A DNA stretch of 64,000 nt, from the NCBI RefSeq assembly GCF_963678635.1, contig NC_087070.1:24118933-24182932 (forward strand), written 5' to 3'. The translations under genes and the position numbers were made by a program. Below the pieces are notes generated by a model, which worked only from the letters and a program-made list of their open reading frames with translations, was not told the origin of the DNA and ran no database searches. The DNA comes from Symsagittifera roscoffensis. Taxonomy: Eukaryota > Xenacoelomorpha > Acoela > Convolutidae. Positions 28,744 through 43,016 of this stretch are shown here, in pieces; position 1 is the stretch's first letter, and every line of letters begins with the position of its first letter.

Positions 28744-30432
28744 ATGGGTCGTCACCAGTGAAAAATCCATTGGGGAAGTTAGTTCGAACTGAGTCGGATG
28801 ATGTCAGGAAATTTTTCAGCATGCTGATGATGTTTTGAGTCTGAAGTAGAGACCAAAGAAGCTCTAGCGCTCTGATGATCATTAGTTCTTCATTATCAAG
28901 TGAGAACTCGTGACGTGTGTTTTAAACTAAATTATACAATGTATAGAAATCTTTAGTGTTATGTATATTTTCTTGAATGGTGACTTCAATGGGCTGTGTA
29001 TGTTCGTGGGGGACAATTAGTGGGCGAGAGTCATCACCGTCAAAGGATTTGGTTGGTGGGCAGAAAGTATACATTTGTCGGATGGGATCAAATTTACGGA
29101 GGATGGCGTGAATATTAGCGTTTTTTCTTCAGTAAAGGAAAATTAGGCAATATGGTGAAAATTGTTTTTGAGTCGATGAATGTAAATCTGTGTTGTGGGT
29201 TACGTGTTTGTGTATTAGATGTATAGTGATGTTGTAAGAGTTTATTATATATGTACGTGTGTGTTAATTTTGCTCGCAACATATGCTAAATGCTTAAATT
29301 TATTAGAGTATGACTCGTATGCTTTAATATTTTTTAGTTCAGTAGCGATAATGTTATCGAATTTTTTATAAGTACTGAATTTTTATATGTAACAATCATA
29401 ATTGGATTTTTAAAAAAATTTCTTATATTTGGGGGTTAACGTTAGGGTCGTCTTCAATTGGGATATCTTCTACGTAACGTGTTATTGCGTGCTCATAGTG
29501 ATTTATTGAGAATCTTTTTGCACGTTGTGCTATGAATCTGTTAAAAGTTTGGTTTAGTCCGATTGTGGTGAAAAATTTTTCGTGAAGTGCAGATGATAGT
29601 TTGTGGAGGCGGGTTTGGCATAATTCGTTGTCTTCGGGGTGTTGTATAAGGGAAAGGGCTAATGAGTAAATAAAGTGATAGTATGAAGTCCATGGAAGTT
29701 TGGGAAACAGGCTATATTCAACAACGAAGTTCAGTTGGCTGTCGTAAGTGGTCGTATAGTAAGTATATTAAGGGAAAAATGATAAGTTATAAACTAAATT
29801 TTAATTGATGTTAGTATGTTGTGGTTGAAGGGAATATCGGGGACGGCTGATCAGGAGTTGGAATGTTGCGTTAGGTTGTTTGCGTTGAAAATATCCATGT
29901 GCTCTTGTAGTTTCTGCCTTTGCTGATTGAATTGAAGACTCTTATGTTGAGTTGGAGTGTGTTAGTTGGTAAATTGTTAAGGTATACATTTTGTTATGAA
30001 TGTGCTGTTTTAGTATTATGAAGTTGTCTGACTCATGCTCTAACTGGTTATCTGTCATGGGGCTAGGGGGGTCAGGTGGTTCGCTGGACATCGGGGAAAG
30101 AATAGGAGTGGCATCAATATAGGAAGAGCTTGCTGGAAAGGATGCATTGGGGAGTGGCTAAGCGAGGGGCTGGAAAGGTGTCTGTGAAACATTAGATGGG
30201 CTGAGTTTTGAATCGAGGATTTCATCGGGAGTTTCTACACCGGAGTTTTTAAAGTGAAAATAGTACTAAAAATAGCTTTTGTCGAATCTTCTGAATCCAT
30301 GCGTGGAGAATTAGTTGAAAAGGTGGGTAGGGGAGAAGAAGTCAGGTCTGAGAGTGAAATGCGGGAGGATTGGCGTTGAAGGTTGGAGGGATAGGAAAAG
30401 TAACTGTTGAGGGATCCAATCTTTCGGCTCAT
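28744..30432 (-). pseudogene. Degenerate 601-aa protein gene (unit 1)
   Basis: Starts at 30432 with MSRKIGSL, aligned to MSRQLGSL of the intact gene, in an ATGA overlap with the env remnant. A Ser/Pro-rich N-terminal part is followed by fragments of the conserved C-terminal region, interrupted by several stops and frameshifts. The stop overlaps GTAAGT of the splice donor. Homology to the element 1 gene is what makes that gene credible. Confidence 0.7.
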
Positions 30433-32975
30433 CGTGTGCTAAAAAGATGGTTGTTTTGAGAACAGATTTTTTTAAATGTGGTTTTTCTGTAATCTGCTCA
30501 TATGTTCATCAATGGTTGACTGGTGGAGTGCTATATGAGATGCTGGGCATTGTGGGTAGCTATGACCTTGAAAGGTGTGTTCTGTTACTGCTAATTTGTT
30601 CCTATAATTTTGTGGTACTAAAGATAAAGAGTGATTATTCGGTAGGTGGTGTAACTGTGGTGAGGCTCTAGGTGTCGGATTTATATTGTCTTGTGAAGTA
30701 TCATATGCAGATGGAGAACTTTGTTGATCTAGGTAAAAAATTTTCCAACACATCCTGCAAACAACTTGCGTGCTACACTTGCTTGTTCATTTACTTGTGT
30801 ATGTAGAATAGTGAGAAGAGGAATCCAAAAAAAAATAAACATAGCGTATGATATAGTCAAGTTTTCTATAAAATAGTAGGGCCATCCTAGAAAGGCAAGG
30901 AACTTATTTTTAACATTTACAAAATTAAAGATACTAATTGATAAAATATCTTGTGGACAGTACTTTTCACCATTAGGATACATATTTATACTCTTTAATA
31001 TCCTTAATTTAACCGCCGTAATCTTGCGTGTAAAGATCTGAGAAACCTGCGGTTTTCAGTGAGTTTTCGTAAGTTTTGTCAATTGATTGTCTTTGTATTG
31101 TATCCACTTTTGTGAGGAGTTCTTGAAGTTGTTGTGTTCGAATGTGATGATGTATAACTGATCTGGAATAAATACCTATTGATTGTAAGTCTATGTTTGA
31201 GCTATGAACGATTGCTCTTATGCATTCTGGTGAAAGTTTTTTCAATGGTGGCATAAGAGTAGGGTATAGAGCAAGAAGATAAAATTTATCTGCCTTTGAG
31301 TTTAGCTGTACTACATTATGGCAACTGTATCCGAAAAATATGTACGGCATGACAGTGTATCAACAAAACAAAACTTCTTTTTTATAGAATATAGGGATTC
31401 TTTTATCTTCAAAAACGTATAATGGTGAAAAATTTTAGTACATGTGTAGTAACAGAAAATGTTCCCTTCATAGTCAATGAAGTTTGATCTATTGCCTGAT
31501 AATAAGTATCCTTTATAGGATATTTTTATTACTGCTAATGCGAGTAATTGTAGCATTTATGTTCGTTCGAGTTCGAAAAATTGATGAAGTGTTTCTAGTT
31601 CAGTGTTTCTAGAAGTGACTTTTCCTGGAAAGTTATACTTATTGTATAGTTTAGTTTCATATCAAGTGGATCAAAATATGTGTTGTTCATTAATGAGAGT
31701 TCTTGCAATCGTGGGCCATTTTTATCTTCTGAGCGAAGTTTTCCGCCAGGATTTCATGGATTTTTAGAAAGTGTTACTGGGATATAAGATGTTACAACTT
31801 TGCGGTTTCGATATGGTTGTGTTGGATTAAAAATTACTTTTCTGTGTTCATGTCGAAATTTTTTTTCGTATTCGACAAAAAAAATTTCTGAATACTGTGC
31901 TTTGAAATTGGTTCTGGATATTTACAAGCGACCTCTGCTTCAGGGTAAATTTGAAAACGTGTAGGTTTGTTCTCAATACCATCAATTTTTTTTCATTATT
32001 GATTATTAGATCGAAGTCTATCAGTATTGACATTTTCTAAAAAAAAAATTGATTCAATAAATTTTTTTTGGTGAAATACAATTTTTCTTGCGTGAGTTTT
32101 AGCATTTTGAAATTTGGTACAAATGTCTTCTGGGTACCAAACAAAAATTGCTTGTGTTCGAGAGTGGTGAGATCGCAGAACTCTTGGTCTTTTTGACAAG
32201 GTAGGCGTATTCCTTGTTATAAAATAAAATTATAAATCACCTTTTAATTGCACCTTTTTAGATTGAATTATCCAATCAAAAAACATTTTTTCTTGGTAGC
32301 CATTGCTCTTTGTGTCAGCTTTACATTTTTAGGGTTATTAATTCCTATGTATGGTATCCAATTATCATTATAAAGTCATAAGTAACACGTCCGTGGTTCA
32401 CCGTGGTGCGGGTATTTATCGTCTAATTTATTATGACCTTGGTGTCTTTCACGTTCTGCTTGATGCGTGAAGTCTGATGAAGTTAGAAAAAAAAATTACT
32501 ATTTTATAATTTTTAACTTTATTTAAGGTTAATTTCACTTGCTGTAATTCATTTGGTAATCTTGAGGTTTAAGATGCAAAAGTCTTTCTATATTACCTTG
32601 GTAAAAAGATTCGTGATTGAGTCTGTTTTTATTTCCATTTGAGACTTGTGAGCAATGTACTTTCTTTTCTGAAAAATTTGCTGTAAATTTAAATTCTGTT
32701 AGAGTTGACCTCGTGCTTTCAAGTAAAGTGTGGCTAATATTTTAATGTTGATTCTATGTTTTGTGGTTCGGGTTCACGTTGTGTTACTTGATTGAATGCA
32801 TATTTATGTGGTATTTTGTTGTTTTCTTCACAAACATAATGTTTAACAAAGATATATTGTGGTTCTGTTTTCGGGGAAGGATTTTGATGAGATGTGGGTT
32901 CTAAGAGTACAAGGTGATAAAAGTTTTTGAGGAAAAAAACTATCAGAAGATAGATGTGTAAGATAGTCCTGAATA
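30429..32975 (-). pseudogene. Degenerate env-like gene (unit 1)
   Basis: Fragments align in order with the element 1 glycoprotein: RSHHSRTQAIFVWYPEDICT near 32150, YKGYLLSGNRSNF near 31500, the LLTKVDTIQRQSID stretch near 31090, the FLGWPYYF membrane segment near 30890, and the Pro/Asn-rich tail at 30472-30753. Multiple frameshifts and stops, and the start ATG is not preserved. Non-functional. Confidence 0.8.
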
Positions 32976-33620
32976 TGGTTATGTATCCAAGTGTCTTTTT
33001 TGTGTATCTATCGTAGTGTAGTCAAGTTGTGTTGTGATAAAGGGAGGGGGTAAAGATTGAGCTGTTGTTTTTGGTGGGGCTGGAAGTAGTGGGCGATGAA
33101 CTTTTTTTTTCTCGTACTGTTTTTAAAAACTTAAATGTTAAGTTATCTTGAGTAAGGATTTGTATATTATGTTCTTGTATTTGTTTGCGAATGTCATGTC
33201 TGTATTGTAATTGGTTTAGTGCCCAATTATGTAATCTTTTATCATCAAGATGTTGACCAAATAGGGGAGGGGGTGCTAGGAATGTATTCCATTCTAATCG
33301 TAGAGGTATATTCGTGCTTAGACGTTCTCGATATCGATCGTCCATATTAGTGGGGAAAATTAAAGGAATCGTAGTGGTTGGTGTTTGGCCTGTTTTTGAA
33401 TGTTTTGACGGGAGTGATAAGGTTTCTGGCAATGATAAGGAGGCGCCGGATGGAATTTTCTATGGTGTCGTTAACTAAATTTGGTTCGCTTTGGGAGAAT
33501 TTTTGTGTCATCTAATGTGGAAAATGTTGTGTTGATACGAGGGGACTAAAAGGATTCTCACGAATTTTTCAGAGGTTGGCGTTGAACCTCGATAGTCTTG
33601 ATAATTGAATCCGTGTTTTC
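32976..33620 (-). pseudogene. Degenerate Met-less ORF homologue (unit 1)
   Basis: A 136-codon open stretch (33022-33432) carries NIPLRLEWNTF, APPPLFGQH and LHNWALNQLQYRHD, matching the conserved block of the element 1 Met-less ORF. The part upstream is broken and shortened; only the GSTPTSE string and its surroundings remain near 33590. It has a chance ATG where element 1 has Leu. Confidence 0.75.
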
Positions 33621-36600
33621 CTAATTTAAAAATGATTTATGTTTTCAAATATGAGAGTATTGCTTATGTTTGACCTGGAGGTCTTCTAGTTATAGTTTCA
33701 GATCTATTTAAAAGTGACAATCTGTCAGCTAAGGAAAGTGGCGTCGGAATAGTGTGATGTTTGAAACGATTGTTTTTGGCTGTGTTTGAACTAGTTGTTC
33801 CTGAGTAAAAATCAAAGATTTTTGAGAAAAAACTATCAAAGTATAATGAACGTATTTTAATTCATCAGGGGAGTTTCTGAACTTCTACTTTTTGAAATAT
33901 TTGATTTTGTGGAATTCAATTTTTATGACCCTTTCGTGGTTGACTTCTGAGTCTTGATGGTTTGCGTTGTTGTGTTTTTTCTTTTGTTTCTGGCATTAAA
34001 ATTTTTTTTCTGAGATCCAATTATACTTTTGTTTTTGCAATATTTATTTTGGGTATTTTTATATTTTCTTCGGGAGTGTTTTCAATGATTTGTTTTTGAT
34101 TTATTTCGAATAAAAATAGTGAATGATTTAAGAGTTGACTTTTTTGTTGATTGTCATTTTTCTGAGGGTTTTTCTACAATATTTAGTCCTGTAAAGGAGT
34201 ACAATTGTGTTAATTTGCAAAGGGCGTATTCTTTTGGGTAGTATGGTAAAACATTGCTTCTATGTTGGATATATTTTTGTTAGGATAATTAAGTTTATAT
34301 AAACATCTGTGGGTTTTTCAAATACTTGGTATGTTTCTTTATGTATAGGTTGGGTTTTTGAAGATATTCTTTTCTTTGTTATTAATTTTGTGGTTAGGAC
34401 ATATGTTCCTTTTCATAAATTAGTTGCTGGTGTGAAACTTGAATTATTTGAGGTTGAATATTCTGTCTTTATAATAATTTTGAAACAAATTTTTAATAAG
34501 TTTCGTTAAGTTTCTTTTCTCAGTTAGAAACCCTTCTGTTTGTGTTGCGGAGGCTAATTTTAGGATTTGTGGCTGATGAAAATGAGTTTCATTGTGTGTA
34601 TGTAGTGATAAATTGTAAAAAAAAAATTAATCTTTTGTAGGTTGACAATAACCTTATGCGTTATTGAGGAGTTTGCTATTAACATCATTGGTTTCCGTGG
34701 TTTTTGATTGAAAAACATTTATTATGGTGACAGTACTAGAGATATTGTTATTTGTGAATTATTTGCTAACGGGAATAGCCTTACGTCAATTGACCATTCG
34801 GTCTAATTGGTATCATTTCGTTGATGACAAATATAAGGAATATTTGTAGGGAAGGTTCACAACTTCGACTTAACCATTAGTCCATGGGAGTGAAAAGTTT
34901 GGGGTTTATATTAATATTATAGAGATGGAATAATATGATGATGTCGTTATTTATGAACTCGTTACCATTATTTTTGACAAGGACTTCTGGTAGTCCAATT
35001 TTGGCTATTCAGTTTTCAGAATGTGTTGTGTATGCATGATAAGCATTAGAATGAGGTACGGGATTGAGTGCTACTTGCTGGGTAAATGCGTCAACTGTTG
35101 CCATGATCTATGAATTTCCTTCTGAGGAGGGCAATATAGGGCCTTTTCTGTCAAATGGTATTCTCTCGTTGAATTAAAAACTTTGACCTTTGAAGTCTTG
35201 TCTTCTGCTAATTATTTTTGTTGTGAAAACGGCCTATTTAATTCACACGTTACGCAATTGTTGGATAATACTTTTAATCCAAATCGGTGCGTTTGGAAAG
35301 TAGAACATTTGAATAAAATTAGTATGTTTTTTTCTGATCCTGCATGTCTTTTTGTATTTAGGGAACCTGAAATGTGAAAAGCCATCAAAATTATGCTTAA
35401 TGGTATACAAGATACTTTTGTTTCTGGAGTATGATATTCCAAAAAATGAGCGTTTTTGTTGATTGTTACCGTGTTGAATTTCTGAAAATATCTAATTAGT
35501 ATTTTATTTCCTAAAATTGTGTCATTTGCTCTTATGGGTTTTGCTTTAAATTTATGCCAGTATTTAGGTTTTTTTATAACGTGGTCAAGATTTTGATCTT
35601 TTGTATTAATTCTAGCGTTTTTGTTTATGTGATTGGTGAGAAGATGATCTGAATTTTGTTTTTCGAAAGAAGTTTATTGTCTGAAGGGTCTTGTAGGTTA
35701 AAACAAAACAATTTATGATGTTTTTGGAATTTAAATCATGGAGTCCTGGTAAATTTATGTGATCAGTTAAATTCTCTTTTTCTATCAAAAGGAATAGGCT
35801 TTTTCTATGTAACTTTTGCTTAGCTGATTTTTGTTGTGTTTTGTTGTTGATCCTTGAAGTGTATGGTATTGGTTTAAAAGTAGATTTCCCCAATAAATCT
35901 ACTTCGTGATGTCTATTTTGGCAGTCGAGGTATCCTGAAAAAAGATCCAAACTATTTACTTGCGTATTGTCGGGATCGTTTTTTGCTGCACACTTGCATT
36001 TCAGTCGTGGTGATGTTTTGTCTTTTCTACGGTTGTTTTCCGTGTTTTTAATTGAGGTGGTGTATTTCAACTAAGTGTGTCTGGAAAGCAAGGTTTTCTC
36101 CTGCTGTCCAAACTAAATGTAGGTTTGGAAAGGTCATCAAGATAAGTTCAAATCTATAAATTTTATGGTTTGAGTTTGATTCTTGTTTAAATAAAAAAAT
36201 ATTGTTCTGTGACTTGTAAATAAAAGTGTTGGATGTTTTGATCCAAGGATTAAAAATTAATATTCTGTGAGTGTATAAGTGCAGAGAGTCTAAGTTCCGC
36301 TTGTGTAAAAAGCCTTGAGTTTGCTGATACGAGGATCATTTTGTTTGTACTTTTAGGTGATTGTAAGAGTGATGCGCCAATTCCAAATTTTAAGGGGTCA
36401 CACATGGCATAGAAGGGTTGATCTGGATCTAGAATTGTGTTTGAGATCTTTTCTGTATGAAGAGTTTTTATTTCATTAAAATATTTTGATGTTCTAATAC
36501 CAAGGAAGTCTTGGATTTTTTCTTTAATTGGGGGCGGAATTTTTAATATAGCATCTATTCGAGAATTTAATAGAGTAATTGTAATATTTCTAATAAAATT

Positions 36601-38712
36601 TTCAAAGAATTTAACATCAGTAAAAAAAGTGTGATTTATCTGGGGCTGCTTTCATGTTTTCTTTTAGTAAAAACTGGTGATTTTTTTCGAATACTTTGAA
36701 CATTTCCGGCTTTGTTTGAGACTAGATAGAAACATTGTCTAAATATGTGTTAACCTTTTTCTAAGAATAAGTGGTCTAAAATTTTGCTGAAAAAGCTGCT
36801 AGTCCTATGGAAATTCAATAGAAGAGTCGATTAAATTTGTTTCGTTGATTTCAAATGACGAATTGTTTAAGTGGTTGTGATTGTTCGTCTAGTGGCGTTT
36901 GATTTTTTGCGCTGTTCGTATCAACAGTAGTATACTAATGTCCATTTAATTTAGTGAGTATTATTTGGATTGGTTCTATGGGCCAATCACATTTAGATGC
37001 ATCAATTAGCTAATTGAGATATCTTGCATCTAAAACAGTTTTTAGCAAGAATGATAACAGATTCACCTTTAGCGAGAAAGATAACGGGATTTATGAAAGT
37101 GTTACTTTTCGGTTGCTTTTCTTTATTTACTGGTGATATGATTTCATATTGCTCCAGAATGTCTAAAACTCTGTTGACTTTATCTTGAAAGTGAATTGGT
37201 ACTATACTTGCTCGCTGTTTTTTTAAAACTGCGTCAAAAATAAGAGGGAGGTGTAATGGTGATTGTAATTTACCAACATAGAATTTAGATGTAGCGTAAG
37301 CCATTGGGTGTTTTAATAATAGTTCTGCTAATTGATCATTCTCGTTTTGATTGACATGTGAATGTTGAAAATTGAACAGTCTGGGAACATTTTAATGTTC
37401 ATTTGTATATTTCGAAATTTGAATTGTAGGTTTAAAATAGGATATTTTTGTGAAGTAGTTTGTATTTCGTTTAGAATCATTTGTAATATTATTGTTAGAT
37501 AATTGTTTATTAAGAATGGGTGATTGACAAATATCTAGTAGTTTTAAAAGGTTATTTACTCTAAATTCTCCTTATTCTGTCAGATGGATTGTTGCATTCA
37601 ATTCGCAATATCCTAAGAGTCCTAGAGGTGATGTGATTTTAAATGGTAAGCTGAAGAGATTTTATGTCTGAGTTTCTGCCTTTTGCATAATGGATAAAAA
37701 TGTTACGCTAAAAAACATAAGAATGAATTTAAATTCAAGGTCAGATATGTATAGTTTTTGTTTGTTTTGATCAACTTCATTTTGATGTACTTGACTTACA
37801 GAGAAGATATTTACGTTAGATGATAATGGTTTTCAGTGTTTGCGTTTGTTCATTATATATGAGCTAAAACCTTGAGAAAGTTGGAGCTGCTTATTGAGTT
37901 TTTGGAAAACTGTTGGAGATGTACTAATTTTTCTTTTATATTTGTCCGTAATATACTATTCAAGATGTTAATGATGTGAATAAATTTTGTAATAAACGGT
38001 ATTCCAACAATACTGTGTTTTATATCTGTAATATGGAATAATTATTTAAAGGGTTTTTTTAAAAAGCTTCTTTTGTTCCATTGTTTAGGTTGGAACAAGG
38101 TATAATTGAAATATTTCATGGTTTTTTAGACTTGAATCTTAAGCTGTGTTGTTTTTGAGAATTATTTGCTAACGGGAATAGCCTTACGTCAATTGACCAT
38201 TCGGTCTAATTGGTATAATTTCCTTGATGATAAATATAAGGAATATTTGTAGGGAAGGTTCACAACTTCGACTTAACCATTAGTCCATGGGAGTGAAAAG
38301 TTTGGGGTTTATATTAACATTATAGAGATGGAATAATATGATGATGTCGTTTTTTATGAATTCGGTACCATTTTCTTTGACAAGGACTTCTGGTAGTCCA
38401 AAGTTGGCTATTCAGTTTTTATAATGTGTTGTGTATGCATAATAAGCATTAGAATGAGGTACGGGATTAAAGCTACTTGGTGGGTAAATGCGTCAACTGT
38501 TGCCATGATCTATGAATTTCCTTCTGAGGAGGGCAATATAGGGCCTTTTCTGTCAAATGGTATCCTCTGGTTGAATTAATAAATTTGACTTTTGAAGTCT
38601 TGTTTTCTGCTAATTATTTTTGTTGTGAAAACGGCCTATTTAATTCACACGTTACGCAATCGTTGGATAATACTTTTAATCCAAATCGGTGCGTTTGGAA
38701 AATAGAAACTTT
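33621..38712 (-). pseudogene. Degenerate pol (unit 1): integrase, RNase H, RT, with a second integrase piece
   Basis: From high to low coordinates: an integrase core fragment (38712-38160), then a pre-RT/RT segment (38155-36430), RNase H (36430-36080), the connection region (36070-35440), integrase zinc finger and core (35440-34500), and the C-terminal module with PKEYAL...LTQLYSFTG (about 34300-33880). The order shows a nested duplication of pol. The RT active site reads YLDN (36734-36745) in place of YLDD, a lethal change. Many stops and frameshifts. Confidence 0.8.
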
Positions 38713-38784
38713 GAATAAAACTGGTATAAAGAATGGTTATTGTTTTGTTTATCTATTTGTTGAAATATTTAATGCATACTTACG
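38713..38784 (-). other. Duplication junction and splice-donor copy (unit 2)
   Basis: Near 38725 the integrase zinc-finger coding remnant joins directly to the 3'-UTR side of the unit 2 601-aa remnant. The donor CGTAAGTATGC is repeated at 38774-38784. This marks the breakpoint of the 10-kb tandem duplication. Confidence 0.7.
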
Positions 38785-40473
38785 ATGGGTCGTCACCAGT
38801 GAAAAATCCATTGGGGAAGTTAGTTCGAACTGAGTCGAATGATGTCAGGAAATTTTTCAGCATGCTGATGATGTTTTGAGTCTGAAGTAGAGACCAAAGA
38901 AGCTCTAGCGCTCTGATGATCATTAGTTCTTCATTATCAAGTGAGAACTCGTGACGTGTGTTTTAAACTAAATTATACAATGTATAGAAATCTTTAGTGT
39001 TATGTATATTTTCTTGAATGGTGACTTCAATGGGCTGTGTATGTTCGTGGGGGACAATTAGTGGGCGAGAGTCATCACCGTCAAAGGATTTGGTTGGTGG
39101 GCAGAAAGTATACATTTGTCGGATGGGATCAAATTTACGGAGGATGGCGTGAATATTAGCGTTTTTTCTTCAGTAAAGGAAAATTAGGCAATATGGTGAA
39201 AATTGTTTTTGAGTCGATGAATGTAAATCTGTGTTGTGGGTTACGTGTTTGTGTATTAGATGTATAGTGATGTTGTAAGAGTTTATTATATATGTACGTG
39301 TGTGTTAATTTTGCTCGCAACATATGCTAAATGCTTAAATTTATTAGAGTATGACTCGTATGCTTTAATATTTTTTAGTTCAGTAGCGATAATGTTATCG
39401 AATTTTTTTTAAGTACTGAATTTTTATATGTAACAATCATAATTGGATTTTTAAAAAAATTTCTAATATTTGGGGGTTAACGTTAGGGTCGTCTTCAATT
39501 GGGATATCTTCTACGTAACGTGTTATTGCGTGCTCATAGTGATTTATTGAGAATCTTTTTGCACGTTGTGCTATGAATCTGTTAAAAGTTTGGTTTAGTC
39601 CGATTGTGGTGAAAAATTTTTCGTGAAGTGCAGATGATAGTTTGTGGAGGCGGGTTTGGCATAATTCGTTGTCTTCGGGGTGTTGTATAAGGGAAAGGGC
39701 TAATGAGTAAATAAAGTGATAGTATGAAGTCCATGGAAGTTTGGGAAACAGGCTATATTCAACAACGAAGTTCAGTTGGCTGTCGTAAGTGGTCGTATAG
39801 TAAGTATATTAAGGGAAAAATGATAAGTTATAAACTAAATTTTAATTGATGTTAGTATGTTGTGGTTGAAGGGAATATCGGGGACGGCTGATCAGGAGTT
39901 GGAATGTTGCGTTAGGTTGTTTGCGTTGAAAATATCCATGTGCTCTTGTAGTTTCTGCCTTTGCTGATTGAATTGAAGACTCTTATGTTGAGTTGGAGTG
40001 TGTTAGTTGGTAAATTGTTAAGGTATACATTTTGTTATGAATGTGCTGTTTTAGTATTATGAAGTTGTCTGACTCATGCTCTAACTGGTTATCTGTCATG
40101 GGGCTAGGGGGGTCAGGTGGTTCGCTGGACATCGGGGAAAGAATAGGAGTGGCATCAATATAGGAAGAGCTTGCTGGAAAGGATGCATTGGGGAGTGGCT
40201 AAGCGAGGGGCTGGAAAGGTGTCTGTGAAACATTAGATGGGCTGAGTTTTGAATCGAGGATTTCATCGGGAGTTTCTACACCGGAGTTTTTAAAGTGAAA
40301 ATAGTACTAAAAATAGCTTTTGTCGAATCTTCTGAATCCATGCGTGGAGAATTAGTTGAAAAGGTGGGTAGGGGAGAAGAAGTCAGGTCTGAGAGTGAAA
40401 TGCGGGAGGATTGGCGTTGAAGGTTGGAGGGATAGGAAAAGTAACTGTTGAGGGATCCAATCTTTCGGCTCAT
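38785..40473 (-). pseudogene. Degenerate 601-aa protein gene (unit 2)
   Basis: Nearly identical to 28744-30432, shifted by 10,041 bp, with the same lesions and the same ATGA overlap at its start. Confidence 0.7.
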
Positions 40474-43016
40474 CGTGTGCTAAAAAGATGGTTGTTTTGA
40501 GAACAGATTTTTTTAAATGTGGTTTTTCTGTAATCTGCTCATATGTTCATCAATGGTTGACTGGTGGAGTGCTATATGAGATGCTGGGCATTGTGGGTAG
40601 CTATGACCTTGAAAAGTGTGTTCTGTTACTGCTAATTTGTTCCTATAATTTTGTGGTACTAAAGATAAAGAGTGATTATTCGGTAGGTGGTGTAACTGTG
40701 GTGAGGCTCTAGGTGTCGGATTTATATTGTCTTGTGAAGTATCATATGCAGATGGAGAACTTTGTTGATCTAGGTAAAAAATTTTCCAACACATCCTGCA
40801 AACAACTTGCGTGCTACACTTGCTTGTTCATTTACTTGTGTATGTAGAATAGTGAGAAGAGGAATCCAAAAAAAAATAAACATAGCGTATGATATAGTCA
40901 AGTTTTCTATAAAATAGTAGGGCCATCCTAGAAAGGCAAGGAACTTATTTTTAACATTTACAAAATTAAAGATACTAATTGATAAAATATCTTGTGGACA
41001 GTACTTTTCACCATTAGGATACATATTTATACTCTTTAATATCCTTAATTTAACCGCCGTAATCTTGCGTGTAAAGATCTGAGAAACCTGCGGTTTTCAG
41101 TGAGTTTTCGTAAGTTTTGTCAATTGATTGTCTTTGTATTGTATCCACTTTTGTGAGGAGTTCTTGAAGTTGTTGTGTTCGAATGTGATGATGTATAACT
41201 GATCTGGAATAAATACCTATTGATTGTAAGTCTATGTTTGAGCTATGAACGATTGCTCTTATGCATTCTGGTGAAAGTTTTTTCAATGGTGGCATAAGAG
41301 TAGGGTATAGAGCAAGAAGATAAAATTTATCTGCCTTTGAGTTTAGCTGTACTACATTATGGCAACTGTATCCGAAAAATATGTACGGCATGACAGTGTA
41401 TCAACAAAACAAAACTTCTTTTTTATAGAATATAGGGATTCTTTTATCTTCAAAAACGTATAATGGTGAAAAATTTTAGTACATGTGTAGTAACAGAAAA
41501 TGTTCCCTTCATAGTCAATGAAGTTTGATCTATTGCCTGATAATAAGTATCCTTTATAGGATATTTTTATTACTGCTAATGCGAGTAATTGTAGCATTTA
41601 TGTTCGTTCGAGTTCGAAAAATTGATGAAGTGTTTCTAGTTCAGTGTTTCTAGAAGTGACCTTTCCTGGAAAGTTATACTTATTGTATAGTTTAGTTTCA
41701 TATCAAGTGGATCAAAATATGTGTTGTTCATTAATGAGAGTTCTTGCAATCGTGGGCCATTTTTATCTTCTGAGCGAAGTTTTCCGCCAGGATTTCATGG
41801 ATTTTTAGAAAGTGTTACTGGGATATAAGATGTTACAACTTTGCGGTTTCGATATGGTTGTGTTGGATTAAAAATTACTTTTCTGTGTTCATGTCGAAAT
41901 TTTTTTTCGTATTCGACAAAAAAAATTTCTGAATACTGTGCTTTGAAATTGGTTCTGGATATTTACAAGCGACCTCTGCTTCAGGGTAAATTTGAAAACG
42001 TGTAGGTTTGTTCTCAATACCATCAATTTTTTTTCATTATTGATTATTAGATCGAAGTCTATCAGTATTGACATTTTCTAAAAAAAAAATTGATTCAATA
42101 AATTTTTTTTGGTGAAATACAATTTTTCTTGCGTGAGTTTTAGCATTTTGAAATTTGGTACAAATGTCTTCTGGGTACCAAACAAAAATTGCTTGTGTTC
42201 GAGAGTGGTGAGATCGCAGAACTCTTGGTCTTTTTGACAAGGTAGGCGTATTCCTTGTTATAAATTAAAATTATAAATCACCTTTTAATTGTACCTTTTT
42301 AGATTGAATTATCCAATCAAAAAACATTTTTTCTTGGTAGCCATTGCTCTTTGTGTCAGCTTTACATTTTGAGGGTTATTAATTCCTATGTATGGTATCC
42401 AATTATCATTATAAAGTCATAAGTAACACGTCCGTGGTTCACCGTGGTGCGGGTATTTATCGTCTAATTTATTATGACTTTGGTGTCTTTCACGTTCTGC
42501 TTGATGCGTGAAGTCTGATGAAGTTAGAAAAAAAAATTACTATTTTATAATTTTTAACTTTATTTAAGGTTAATTTCACTTGCTGTAATTCATTTGGTAA
42601 TCTTGAGGTTTAAGATGCAAAAGTCTTTCTATATTACCTTGGTAAAAAGATTCGTGATTGAGTCTGTTTTTATTTCCATTTGAGACTTGTGAGCAATGTA
42701 CTTTCTTTTCTGAAAAATTTGCTGTAAATTTAAATTCTGTTAGAGTTGACCTCGTGCTTTCAAGTAAAGTGTGGCTAATATTTTAATGTTGATTCTATGT
42801 TTTGTGGTTCGGGTTCACGTTGTGTTACTTGATTGAATGCATATTTATGTGGTATTTTGTTGTTTTCTTCACAAACATAATGTTTAACAAAGATATATTG
42901 TGGTTCTGTTTTCGGGGAAGGATTTTGATGAGATGTGGGTTCTAAGAGTACAAGGTGATAAAAGTTTTTGAGGAAAAAAACTATCAGAAGATAGATGTGT
43001 AAGATAGTCCTGAATA
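40470..43016 (-). pseudogene. Degenerate env-like gene (unit 2)
   Basis: Copy of 30429-32975 with only scattered substitutions and identical disabling changes. Confidence 0.8.
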
